In this document: one piece after another, positions 36,871 through 45,700 of the stretch
Position numbering within the stretch: position 1 is the stretch's first letter
Layout: each line of letters starts with the position of its first letter
NCBI RefSeq assembly: GCF_000688335.1
Contig: NZ_JHZX01000001.1
Coordinates: forward strand, 2,356,001-2,420,000
Source: Sediminibacter sp. Hel_I_10
GTDB taxonomy: Bacteria; Bacteroidota; Bacteroidia; Flavobacteriales; Flavobacteriaceae
Length of the DNA: 64,000 bases
Direction of reading: 5' to 3'
Program-made: the position numbers and the translations under genes
Notes under the pieces: generated by a model
What the model saw: the letters and a program-made list of their open reading frames with translations, nothing else
What the model was told of the DNA's origin: nothing
Database searches by the model: none

Positions 36871-37420
36871 ATCTAAAACAATGCATTTCATGATCATTGA
36901 CCATACCGGTAGCTTGCATGTGAGCGTAAATTACAGTAGAGCCCACAAATTTAAAACCACGCTTCTTAAGGTCCTTACTTATAGCGTCACTTAGGGCTGT
37001 ATTTGCTGGCGTATTTTTATAATTAGTAATTTTATTTTTAATGGGTTGGCCGTTTACAAAGTTCCAAATGTAGGTTGAGAAGGTTCTAAACTCCTTTTGG
37101 ATGGCCATAAACGCTTGTGCATTGCTAATGGTTGCCTTGATCTTCAATCGATTTCTAACAATACCTTCATTTTGTAACAATTGATCAATCTTGTTTTGAT
37201 CGTAAGTAGCTATTTTTTGATAATCAAATTGGTCAAAAGCCTTTCTAAAGTTGTCCCTTTTCCGAAGTATCGTAATCCAGCTAAGTCCTGCCTGAAAGGT
37301 CTCTAATATTAAAAACTCAAAAAGCGTTGCATCGTCCTTAACGGGAACACCCCATTCTTGATCGTGATAGTCTTCATAAAGCTGATCGCCAAGGCACCAG
37401 CCACATTTGTGTGTGTTCAT
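36857..37420 (-). CDS. tag: DNA-3-methyladenine glycosylase I
   Basis: The 187-residue enzyme excises 3-methyladenine. The N-terminal zinc ligands are in HKCGWCLGD (Cys pair) with His residues near the C-terminus (MVNDHEMHC). Other blocks are YHDQEWGVPVKDD, FQAGLSWITILRKRDNFRKA (catalytic-region Glu before it) and VNDHEMHCFRYDE. Standard length. Confidence 0.95.
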   Translation of the reverse strand: MNTHKCGWCLGDQLYEDYHDQEWGVPVKDDATLFEFLILETFQAGLSWITILRKRDNFRKAFDQFDYQKIATYDQNKIDQLLQNEGIVRNRLKIKATISNAQAFMAIQKEFRTFSTYIWNFVNGQPIKNKITNYKNTPANTALSDAISKDLKKRGFKFVGSTVIYAHMQATGMVNDHEMHCFRYDEV

Positions 37421-37551
37421 AATTTTGGTTTATAAAGCCAGAGATTTCAAAATTACTGGTTAGAAGTCTTAATTTTGGGTCTACTGAGATATAAAACTTA
37501 AAAATAGTAAGATTTTTAGCATTGAAACGTCTTATTCAAAAACTTAAAATC

Positions 37552-38172
37552 ATGGATGTCGCAAAAACACCTTCGGTCAACCAAATTATAGAACAAAGCT
37601 TAAGTCAAGCCATCAATTATCAAGATTATCGTGCGTTGGTGCACCAATTGGCATTAGAGGGTTCAACATCAGGTGCTGAAAAAACGGAAGATTTGGCCAA
37701 CTATACCTTATTGAGCGATAGGCGCATGAAACGCTGGGACAAGACGCTTAAAATTTCCGAAGTTGATCAAGAAACAATTTCCAATTTTGACGGAAACGTT
37801 ACTTGGTTGGTCATTACCGAAAGTTGGTGTGGCGATGCTGCGCACGTTATCCCAGTATTGAATAAGATGGCAGAACTATCTAACGGTATTGCATTAAAGT
37901 TGGTATTTCGTGATGAGAATGAAGCGCTTATGAATCATTTTTTGACCAATGGCGGCAAGTCTATCGCCAAGTTGATTATGATAGACAATGCTACCGGTGA
38001 CGTCCTAGGTACCTTTGGGCCTAGACCCTCTGAAGCCACAGCTTTAGTTGAGGCTTATAAGGCGGAACATGGCAAGCTAGCACCAGAATTTAAAGAAACG
38101 CTTCAAGCTTGGTACAACCACGATAAGGGCCAAAATGTTGTTAAGGATGTGTTGCAGTTGTTAAGCCTCTAA
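37552..38172 (+). CDS. Thioredoxin-fold protein with single active-site cysteine
   Basis: The 206-residue cytoplasmic product has a thioredoxin-like domain (~60-170). The usual CxxC is replaced by WCGDAAHV, leaving one Cys, as in the thioredoxin_9-like family. A cis-Pro region is seen near TFGPRPSE. It probably does not cycle as a dithiol reductase by itself. The ATG at 37552 is preferred to an in-frame TTG ten codons upstream. It converges on the TonB-like gene with a four-base overlap. Confidence 0.8.
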   Translation: MDVAKTPSVNQIIEQSLSQAINYQDYRALVHQLALEGSTSGAEKTEDLANYTLLSDRRMKRWDKTLKISEVDQETISNFDGNVTWLVITESWCGDAAHVIPVLNKMAELSNGIALKLVFRDENEALMNHFLTNGGKSIAKLIMIDNATGDVLGTFGPRPSEATALVEAYKAEHGKLAPEFKETLQAWYNHDKGQNVVKDVLQLLSL

Positions 38173-38924
38173 TTTTTACCTATAAAGTAATAAGTGATAG
38201 ACCCAATTTGGCTTTTGGTATTGGGGTCTTGTGAGAACAGCGCGTTTTTGGCATAATCAAGCGCATTTTCAATAAGGCATTTATTATCTGAGGATGAGGA
38301 AGAGTTGATGTAAGTGTCGGTCACTTGACCGTCTGCATTAACCGTAATATTTACAACAATTTTACCTGTAGTTTCACAGAGATATACTGGAGGCGGTAAT
38401 TTCACTTTAGTTCTATTTTTCAAGGAAAAAGATACCGTACTACTTTTGTTGGAGTCACTATTATCTTTGTTTTTTTCGGGAGAATGCATTGCCAAAATAT
38501 CCTTGGCCTTATTGAAAGACTGGCGTTCTTTTTCTTTTACCGCATAATTTTTTGAGGCATTAGCTGAAGACGCATTTGCTGTTAAAACATTATCTGGCGT
38601 TTCTGAGGCTTCTTCTTGAGCAGGTGCTTCTTTCGCTTTTGTTTCGTTGACCTGATTGGTATTTACCGTTTTAAAATTACGCATCATTTCCTTAAACTCC
38701 TCGTCTTCGTTAAAGGCTTGATTGGTTGCCGATTTGGCATTTTCCAAAGCTTTCTCGGCTTCTAATGCTTCAAGTTCTTCAGCCGTTTGTGGTTCAATTT
38801 CATAAAAACTTTCTGCAAGAAACTCAGCTTCCTTGGTGAGACGCATAGAGAACAAGGTCATGAGTACCGTGCCAGAAATGAGCACTGTAATGAGTAGGGC
38901 TTTATGTTTTTCAATGAAATTCAA
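38169..38924 (-). CDS. TonB-like energy-transducer protein
   Basis: The 251-residue protein has one N-terminal membrane helix (KALLITVLISGTVLMTLFSM). A long acidic, Ala/Glu/Asn-rich periplasmic linker (~35-170) leads to a C-terminal TonB-like beta-domain (~175-251; TGKIVVNITVNADGQVTDTY). It could link inner-membrane motor energy to outer-membrane receptors, but no ExbB/ExbD lies beside it. The usual Pro/Lys repeats are absent, so it may be a divergent member. Confidence 0.72.
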   Translation of the reverse strand: MNFIEKHKALLITVLISGTVLMTLFSMRLTKEAEFLAESFYEIEPQTAEELEALEAEKALENAKSATNQAFNEDEEFKEMMRNFKTVNTNQVNETKAKEAPAQEEASETPDNVLTANASSANASKNYAVKEKERQSFNKAKDILAMHSPEKNKDNSDSNKSSTVSFSLKNRTKVKLPPPVYLCETTGKIVVNITVNADGQVTDTYINSSSSSDNKCLIENALDYAKNALFSQDPNTKSQIGSITYYFIGKN

Positions 38925-39094
38925 GCGTTAAGTTTTTTGTGTCTTGGGTAACATAGATACGTTAAATTAAGCAAAAAAGATTAAAATCCTATTCAGTACA
39001 ACGATTTAGGGTTTTAAATAAAGAACGCGTAGCTTATGATAAGAATATATTGAAGTATGTTTTAAGAGCTGAACGCGATTAGGAATTGGAACTT

Positions 39095-39784
39095 TTACTC
39101 AGATAATTTTGCGATAAAATCTTCGGGGAGTATGGCATCGTCTACGTTAAATTCTCCAATTTTAGTACGTCTTAATGCAGAGAGATGCGCGCCAGATTGT
39201 AGTGCTTTCCCAAAATCATGCGCTAAAGATCTAATGTAGGTGCCCTTGCTGCAAACCACTCTAAAATTGACGTTTGTAGCGTCTATACTGGTAATTTCAA
39301 ATTCTGAAATGCTTACCTGTCGTGATTTTACTTCTACCGCTTCCCCAGCGCGAGCATATTCATAAAGCCGTTTGCCGTCTTTCTTTAAAGCTGAAAATAC
39401 GGGTGGAATTTGTTCAATGTCTCCAATAAAGGCTTTTGTAGCCTCGTGGATCATGGCTTCGGAAATGTGATGGGTTGGAAAACTTTGATCAATCTCCGTT
39501 TCCAAATCATAAGATGCTGTGGTGCTACCCAAAACAAAGGTGCCAGTGTACTCTTTGTCTTGTCCTTGAAATGTATTGATTTGCTTGGTCATTTTACCGG
39601 TACAGATGATAAGTAAACCTGTAGCCAATGGATCTAAAGTTCCCGCGTGACCAACTTTTATTTTTTTGATATTGAAGGCTTGGCGTATTTCCCAACGTAA
39701 TTTATTGACCGCTTGAAACGAGGTCCATTGCAGCGGTTTATCGATGAGCAGTATTTTGCCGTTTTGAAAGTCTTCTGCAGTCAT
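39095..39784 (-). CDS. truB: tRNA pseudouridine-55 synthase TruB
   Basis: The 229-residue enzyme converts U55 of tRNA to pseudouridine. Motifs are LLIDKPLQWTSFQAVNKLR, the catalytic HAGTLDPLATGLL (Asp), QGQDKEYTGTFVLG and SKGTYIRSLAHDFG. The ATG at 39784 overlaps the uppP stop by one base (TAATG), a normal coupled start. The longer in-frame extension (19 codons) lies in uppP and is rejected. Confidence 0.96.
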   Translation of the reverse strand: MTAEDFQNGKILLIDKPLQWTSFQAVNKLRWEIRQAFNIKKIKVGHAGTLDPLATGLLIICTGKMTKQINTFQGQDKEYTGTFVLGSTTASYDLETEIDQSFPTHHISEAMIHEATKAFIGDIEQIPPVFSALKKDGKRLYEYARAGEAVEVKSRQVSISEFEITSIDATNVNFRVVCSKGTYIRSLAHDFGKALQSGAHLSALRRTKIGEFNVDDAILPEDFIAKLSE

Positions 39785-40587
39785 TAGCCAGCGGTGTTTG
39801 ACAAGGCAAAACCTATGGCGATTAGGCCAACGATAACGCAATAGATTGCAAAATAAGACAACTTGCTTTTTTTGACCAAAGCAATCATCCAGGTACAGGC
39901 AAACAATCCTGCAATAAATGCAGCTACAAAACCAGCGCCCAAATTGGTGAAGTTGGAACTTTCATAAGAAATATCACCACTTAAAACGTCTTTGGCAATT
40001 TTACCAAAGATGAGTGGTACCACCATTAAAAAGGAAAACCGAGCGGCTTTGGTTTTATCATTGCCTAGTAATACCGAAGTAGATATCGTAGCTCCAGATC
40101 GTGAGATCCCTGGCAGCATGGCAATGGCTTGCGAAATGCCGATAATAATAGCATCCTTAAACGTGACATTCTTGTTGGTGTCTTTGGCGCGATCTGCCAT
40201 AAATAACAATAAGGCCGTGACGAGCAACATACAGCCTACCAGCAAAATATTACCGCCAAATAATTGTTCGAGCTGCTTTTCAAAAAACAACCCTACAATA
40301 ACGGCTGGCACCATAGACAGCGCAATTTTTGAAATGAATTTTAAATCGTCGTTCCATTGTAATTTTAAGGCACCTTTGATAAGGTCTAAAATATCTTTTC
40401 TAAAGATAACAATGGTGCTTAAAGCAGTAGCAAAGTGTAAGACTACGGTAAATAAAAGGCTTTCTTCGGGAATAGACGTGTCACCAAGAATGGCTTTGCC
40501 TAATTCTAAATGTCCGCTAGAGGATACAGGCAAAAACTCAGTTAAGCCTTGAATGATTCCCAGTACGATTGAGTCAATAACGTCCAT
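39784..40587 (-). CDS. uppP: Undecaprenyl-diphosphatase UppP (BacA)
   Basis: The 267-residue inner-membrane enzyme recycles the lipid carrier of cell-wall synthesis. The two active-site blocks are visible: GIIQGLTEFLPVSSSGHLEL (~12-31) and LPGISRSGATISTSVLLG. About eight hydrophobic segments and the standard length support the call. It is translationally coupled to truB. Confidence 0.96.
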   Translation of the reverse strand: MDVIDSIVLGIIQGLTEFLPVSSSGHLELGKAILGDTSIPEESLLFTVVLHFATALSTIVIFRKDILDLIKGALKLQWNDDLKFISKIALSMVPAVIVGLFFEKQLEQLFGGNILLVGCMLLVTALLLFMADRAKDTNKNVTFKDAIIIGISQAIAMLPGISRSGATISTSVLLGNDKTKAARFSFLMVVPLIFGKIAKDVLSGDISYESSNFTNLGAGFVAAFIAGLFACTWMIALVKKSKLSYFAIYCVIVGLIAIGFALSNTAG

Positions 40588-40659
40588 TGGGTAAAAGTAT
40601 CAAAATTGGGTGATGTATTGGTTGAAATTGATTGGTTATTGGGCTTGAGGCTTTAAAGT

Positions 40660-40944
40660 TTAGCTTTCAGTGCCGTCAGCTTTGGTCTTTGAGCCTTTAT
40701 CTGGGCTTAGTAAAATGGCGTACACTTGTATGCCAAATCCCAACAGCACCAATGTTGGCGCTAATCTAATGCGTCTCCAACTAAAGATAGAAGGATCAAA
40801 AACGTTAGGGTCATCACTGCCACCGCCAGCCATTAAAGCGAAGCCAAGTAAGATGCAGCCAAGACCAATGAGCATAAACTTGTAGTTCTTTTTTCCGAAG
40901 ATAAAATCGTTATTTGAGCTTTGTCTACGTTTTTGTTCTCCCAT
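40660..40944 (-). CDS. DUF3098 small membrane protein
   Basis: The 94-residue protein has two hydrophobic helices (FMLIGLGCILLGFALMAGG and APTLVLLGFGIQVYAILL) separated by a short polar loop SDDPNVFDPSIFSWRR, the DUF3098 pattern. The family often sits between ftsX and uppP in Bacteroidota, as here. Function unknown. Confidence 0.82.
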   Translation of the reverse strand: MGEQKRRQSSNNDFIFGKKNYKFMLIGLGCILLGFALMAGGGSDDPNVFDPSIFSWRRIRLAPTLVLLGFGIQVYAILLSPDKGSKTKADGTES

Positions 40945-41032
40945 GGGTACTAATGTTCTGTGGTGTTGTGCATTTAATGAACTGCAAATTAAAGGTTTTA
41001 TTTAGAACTGTAGAGTTAAGAGTTTCTAAATA

Positions 41033-41689
41033 TCAGCCCTTTTTCTTAGATTTTCCGCCAGTAAAGCTAATTCCCTTCATTAGAGTTTCAAGCTCTTGTC
41101 GTTGTGAGTCATTGGCGTAAGAAATAATTACAGATAAACTAAAGCCTTGATCTATGGTGCTTATGTATTGTTGGTAAAAGGTATTATCTAAATAATGTCC
41201 TGTAACCTTTAAAACGTCAAATTGTTTTCCTCCTAAATCAATGGGTTCAGAACTGGTGTCAAACTCATAATTCAAAGTTGAATCTTCTAAGAGTTTACGG
41301 GCTTCTTTTAAATAATCGCTCCCTCTTTTAAGTTGCGGAGACGATTTAATGTTTTCTGCTACGAGAATAATTGACGGATTGTAAATCTCTACCGTTTCTG
41401 GTTCAAACTTATAGGCGCAAAATAAATTAGCACTGGTGACGTCTGCAGTTCTAATGATATCTTTAACCACTTCACTCTTTACAAACTCTTCGGCGTTTTC
41501 TCCTAAGGCGTCAAGTTCTTGGCGCGTTTGTACATTCCAACTCGTTTTAAAGGGCATGCGTAAATTAAAAAAATCATTAATATACACGCCGTTTTCTATG
41601 GTGCCGTAATCAAATGTGTCGGGAATCTTGTTTGATTCTTGACAGGCAACACTAAAAACAAGCACAAGAACAAGCAGGAGTTTTTTCAT
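41033..41689 (-). CDS. Lipoprotein of unknown function in the ftsX-uppP cluster
   Basis: The 218-residue product has a lipobox VFSVAC (Cys16). The mature region (IENGVYINDFFNLRMPFKTS ... GFSLSVIISYAND) suggests an alpha/beta domain of the kind found in small stress-induced lipoproteins. It ends in a Lys-rich tail (GGKSKKKG). I do not recognise the family. It lies 12 bases after ftsX on the same strand. Confidence 0.72.
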   Translation of the reverse strand: MKKLLLVLVLVFSVACQESNKIPDTFDYGTIENGVYINDFFNLRMPFKTSWNVQTRQELDALGENAEEFVKSEVVKDIIRTADVTSANLFCAYKFEPETVEIYNPSIILVAENIKSSPQLKRGSDYLKEARKLLEDSTLNYEFDTSSEPIDLGGKQFDVLKVTGHYLDNTFYQQYISTIDQGFSLSVIISYANDSQRQELETLMKGISFTGGKSKKKG

Positions 41690-41701
41690 CTTAGGGATGC
41701 T

Positions 41702-42580
41702 TTAATAGTAAAGTTGGTCGGTTTTTAGGTTTAAGAAACGTTGGGTTGCAATAAAGGTACTAATCCAGGTAATCAATATTCCAACTAAAAAGATCCCTAA
41801 AAACAATCCTCCAATAAGCACTGGATTTTGTAGCAATTGTAGTTCTGGGAAGGTTTCATTAAGATAATACAGCACAATGCCCATACCAATAAGCGCAACC
41901 ACTGCGCCAATTATGCCCAATTGTACACTTTTACTAATAAAAGGACGTCTAATAAAAGATTTGGTAGCCCCAACCATCTGCATGGTCTTGATGATAAATC
42001 GTTTAGAATAGACCGCAAGACGTATGGAGCTATTGATAAGAAGCACTGCTATAAGCGTAAATAATGCGCTTAAAATCAATACCCAAAAGGTGATTTTCTT
42101 CACATTATCATTCATGAGTTCTACCAGATCATTGTCATAGCGTATTTCTTCAATAAATTTTTTGTTTGCTAATTCTTCGGTAATACCATCTAAGGTTTCA
42201 TTGGTCACGTAATCTGCCTTAAGGTACACGTCAATAGAATTCTGTAAAGGATTATAACCCACAAAATCCATAAAATCCTCACCGGTTTCTGCTTTCATGA
42301 GTTCGGCAGCTTCTTCTTTAGAAACGTATTCTGTAGCTTTTGTGTATGCTGCCATGGTCAAGCTTTTTTCAAGTTGCTTGATCTCAACATCCTTGGCAGA
42401 TTCATTTAAATAAATGGTAACCACCACTTGTTCCTTAAAATGATCGGCTACTTTTTTGGCATTTAAAACCAATAAACCCAAACATCCCAAGAGAAAGAGT
42501 ACCAAAGCAATACTGATAACCACAGAAAAATAGGAGGAAATCAACTTTCGTTTTTGATATTGGTCAAAGGAAGAAGCCAT
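41702..42580 (-). CDS. ftsX: Cell-division ABC-transporter-like permease FtsX
   Basis: The 292-residue protein has the FtsX plan. It has a first membrane helix (YFSVVISIALVLFLLGCLGL), an extracytoplasmic domain (~55-165; VVTIYLNESAKDVEIKQLEK) and three C-terminal helices including the IKTMQMVGATKSFIRRPFI cytoplasmic loop. With FtsE, not in the window, it controls peptidoglycan hydrolases at the septum. It diverges from leuS. Confidence 0.92.
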   Translation of the reverse strand: MASSFDQYQKRKLISSYFSVVISIALVLFLLGCLGLLVLNAKKVADHFKEQVVVTIYLNESAKDVEIKQLEKSLTMAAYTKATEYVSKEEAAELMKAETGEDFMDFVGYNPLQNSIDVYLKADYVTNETLDGITEELANKKFIEEIRYDNDLVELMNDNVKKITFWVLILSALFTLIAVLLINSSIRLAVYSKRFIIKTMQMVGATKSFIRRPFISKSVQLGIIGAVVALIGMGIVLYYLNETFPELQLLQNPVLIGGLFLGIFLVGILITWISTFIATQRFLNLKTDQLYY

Positions 42581-42745
42581 AGAAGTGATGAATTAAAGGG
42601 TAAAAATATAAAACTAAACGCTTGCATAACACTTACAACGCCTAAACTTTTTATTGTGTTGTATTAGACTTAAATTTGCCGTTCAAATAAGAATCTAAAA
42701 AGCAATCTGTAAGTACAGGTCGCTCACCATTATAACGGCATAGCA

Positions 42746-45700
42746 ATGAACTACGATTTCAATACCATTGAAAAAAACTGGCAAGCGTATTGGGCTAAAA
42801 ACCAAACCTTCAAGGCCTCTAACTCTAGTGATAAACCTAAATATTATGTACTAGACATGTTTCCTTATCCTAGTGGTGCGGGCTTGCACGTTGGCCACCC
42901 TTTAGGTTATATCGCTAGTGATATTTATGCCAGATACAAACGTCATAAAGGTTTTAATGTATTGCATCCGCAAGGGTATGATAGCTTTGGGTTGCCTGCC
43001 GAGCAGTATGCCATTCAAACAGGGCAGCACCCCGCAATCACTACCGAAACCAATATCAAGACCTATCGCCGTCAATTGGATAAAATAGGATTTTCATTCG
43101 ATTGGAGTAGGGAAGTGCGCACCAGTGATCCTAATTATTATAAGTGGACACAATGGATTTTCATTCAATTATTCGAGTCTTGGTACAATCATGATACCGA
43201 CAAGGCAGAATCTATAGACAGCTTGGTCTTTAAGTTTTCTGCGGAAGGAAACGCTACTGTCAATGCCGCTTGTGATGATGGTATTGCTATGTTTTCTGCG
43301 GAAGATTGGAACGGTTTTTCTTCGGAAGAACAACAAGACATCCTTCTAAAGTATCGATTGACCTATCTCGCCGAGACTGAAGTCAATTGGTGCCCAGCAT
43401 TAGGAACCGTATTGGCGAATGATGAAATTGTAAACGGCGTGTCAGAACGTGGTGGACATCCCGTGATTCGAAAAAAAATGACCCAATGGAGCATGCGCAT
43501 TTCTGCCTATGCAGAACGTTTACTCCAAGGCTTGGAAGTTATTGACTGGACCGATGCCTTAAAGGAAAGTCAGCGCAACTGGATCGGGAAATCGGTGGGA
43601 GCTAGTGTCAGATTCCCCATCCTATCCTTCCCCAATGTGGAAGCGAAAGCAGGTTCTAAAAAGTTAGCCGGATATATGACTGGAGGAAATAACTCACACC
43701 TCTTGCTGGAAAGAGCAAAAGCAATGCGAGCCAATCCAACTGAGGCAGAGGCTATTTTATGGGAAAATTTGAGAGGTAAGAAAGTAAATGCGAAATTCAG
43801 ACAACAACACCTTATTGATGATTTTATTGTTGATTTTGTTTGTCTTGATAAAAAACTCATCGTTGAGGTTGATGGAAAGATTCACGATAGCCAAATAGAT
43901 GCAGATGCTAAAAGAACTGAGCGCCTAGAACTTGACAACTATAAAGTGATCAGATTTACTAATGAGGAGGTCATAGGGAATATAGATGGTGTTTTAAATA
44001 AAATCACAACCGAACTATCGCAAAGAATATCAGTAAAGAGTGAGCAAGTCCTTCCCTTAGGGAAGGATTTAGGATGGGATATAGAGGTATTTACCACCCG
44101 CCCCGATACCATCTTTGGTGTTAGTTTTATGACCTTGGCGCCAGAGCATGATTTGGTATCTAAAATAACAACCCCTGAACAAAAAGCAAGTGTCGAAGCC
44201 TATATTGAAGCCACTGCAAAACGCAGCGAACGCGAACGTATGGCCGATGTAAAAACAATTTCAGGCGCATTTACCGGTGCGTACGCTGAACATCCGTTTA
44301 CCAAAGAACCAATTCCTGTTTGGATTGGTGATTACGTACTTGCTGGTTACGGCACGGGAGCAGTAATGTCTGTGCCTTGTGGCGACCAACGTGATTATGA
44401 TTTTGCCAAACATTTCGAAATTCCTATTCCTAACATCTTTGAAGGTGTAGACATTTCCGAAGAGGCTTATGGCTCTAAAGATAATGTGGTGATTACCGGT
44501 AGTGATTTTCTTAATGGTTTGACTTATAAAAAAGCCGTAAAGCGCGCTATTTTCGAACTTGAAAAATTAGGTCAGGGCGAAGGAAAAACCAACTACCGAT
44601 TGAGAGATGCGGTGTTTTCGCGCCAACGCTATTGGGGAGAACCATTTCCTGTGTATTACGTTAACGATAAACCGCAAATGATTGATAAGGCACATTTGCC
44701 CATTCGTTTGCCAGAAGTTGAAAAATACCTTCCAACCGAAACAGGCGAGCCACCTTTAGGTCGCGCAGATGTTTGGGCTTGGTGTACCGAGACAAATGCT
44801 GTAGTCTCTAATGATAAGATTAATGATACCACCGTGTTTCCTTTGGAATTGAACACCATGCCGGGTTGGGCGGGGAGTTCTTGGTATTTCTTTAGATATA
44901 TGGAAGAGCAGGCCAATCGTGGAGAGGATTTTTCGACAGAACCGGCATTGAATTATTGGGAAAACGTAGACTTATATATTGGCGGAAGCGAACATGCTAC
45001 AGGTCACTTATTGTACGCTCGTTTTTGGACCAAGTTCTTAAAAGATCGTGGCTTTGTAAACGTTGAAGAACCCTTTAAAAAGTTGATCAATCAGGGGATG
45101 ATTTTGGGGACGAGTGCTTTTGTTTATCGAGTTGTATTATTTGGTGATTTCCCTTTAATTCATACAGATTTCGTAGTCTCGAAAGGAGTTTCTGATTTAA
45201 TTCTTTCTGATTCAGAATCATCATTAAATATTCGTGAATTAATTACAGACCATTATAAATCTCAAATTCAAAAAGATAAATTTCCTAAATTATTTGCTAT
45301 TGGTGTTTCTGAGGATACTCATGTGAAAGTTGAATATGTCAATTCTTCTGATGAATTAGATATTGAAAGTCTAAGAAATGATCATGAATTCGGAAAAGAC
45401 TATAAGAATTCAGTTTTCATAGGTGAGAGTGGAGAAATAATTAAAAAAGATAATGATGTTTATAAAGTAGGCCGCGAAGTCGAAAAAATGTCCAAATCCA
45501 AATACAACGTCGTCAACCCAGATGCTATTTGCGAGCAGTATGGTGCAGACAGTTTACGACTCTACGAAATGTTTCTTGGGCCATTAGAGCAAGCCAAACC
45601 TTGGAATACGGCTGGTATTACAGGTGTGCATGGTTTTCTAAAAAAACTATGGAAACTCTATATCGATGATAATGGGTTAAAAGCTACAGATGCCGAGCCT

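Larger units (their letters stand above)
43616..44078 (+). mobile_element. Palindrome-bounded DUF559 element inside leuS
   Basis: This ~463-base segment is translated in frame with leuS and encodes a DUF559 domain, a Vsr/restriction-endonuclease-like fold: AKAMRANPTEAEAILWENLR, FRQQHLIDDFIVDFVC, LIVEVDGKIHD (acidic PD-(D/E)XK-type residues kept, ~371) and LDNYKVIRFTNEEV. Inverted repeats lie at both ends. I see no clear target duplication. Typical LeuRS proteins run straight across this point, so insertion into an existing gene is the simplest reading. Mobility itself is inference. Confidence 0.65.

Noticed and set aside
39992-40552. A 186-codon plus-strand open frame
   Set aside because: It is antisense to uppP, whose two active-site motifs are clear. 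The plus-strand product has no domain.
42679-42745. A T-box-like leader controlling leuS
   Set aside because: T-box riboswitches are not expected in Bacteroidota. The short leader shows no specifier stem, antiterminator or terminator hairpin.
43570-43860. A 96-codon minus-strand open frame over the DUF559 segment
   Set aside because: It lies antisense to a clear DUF559 domain and its translation shows no recognisable motif.
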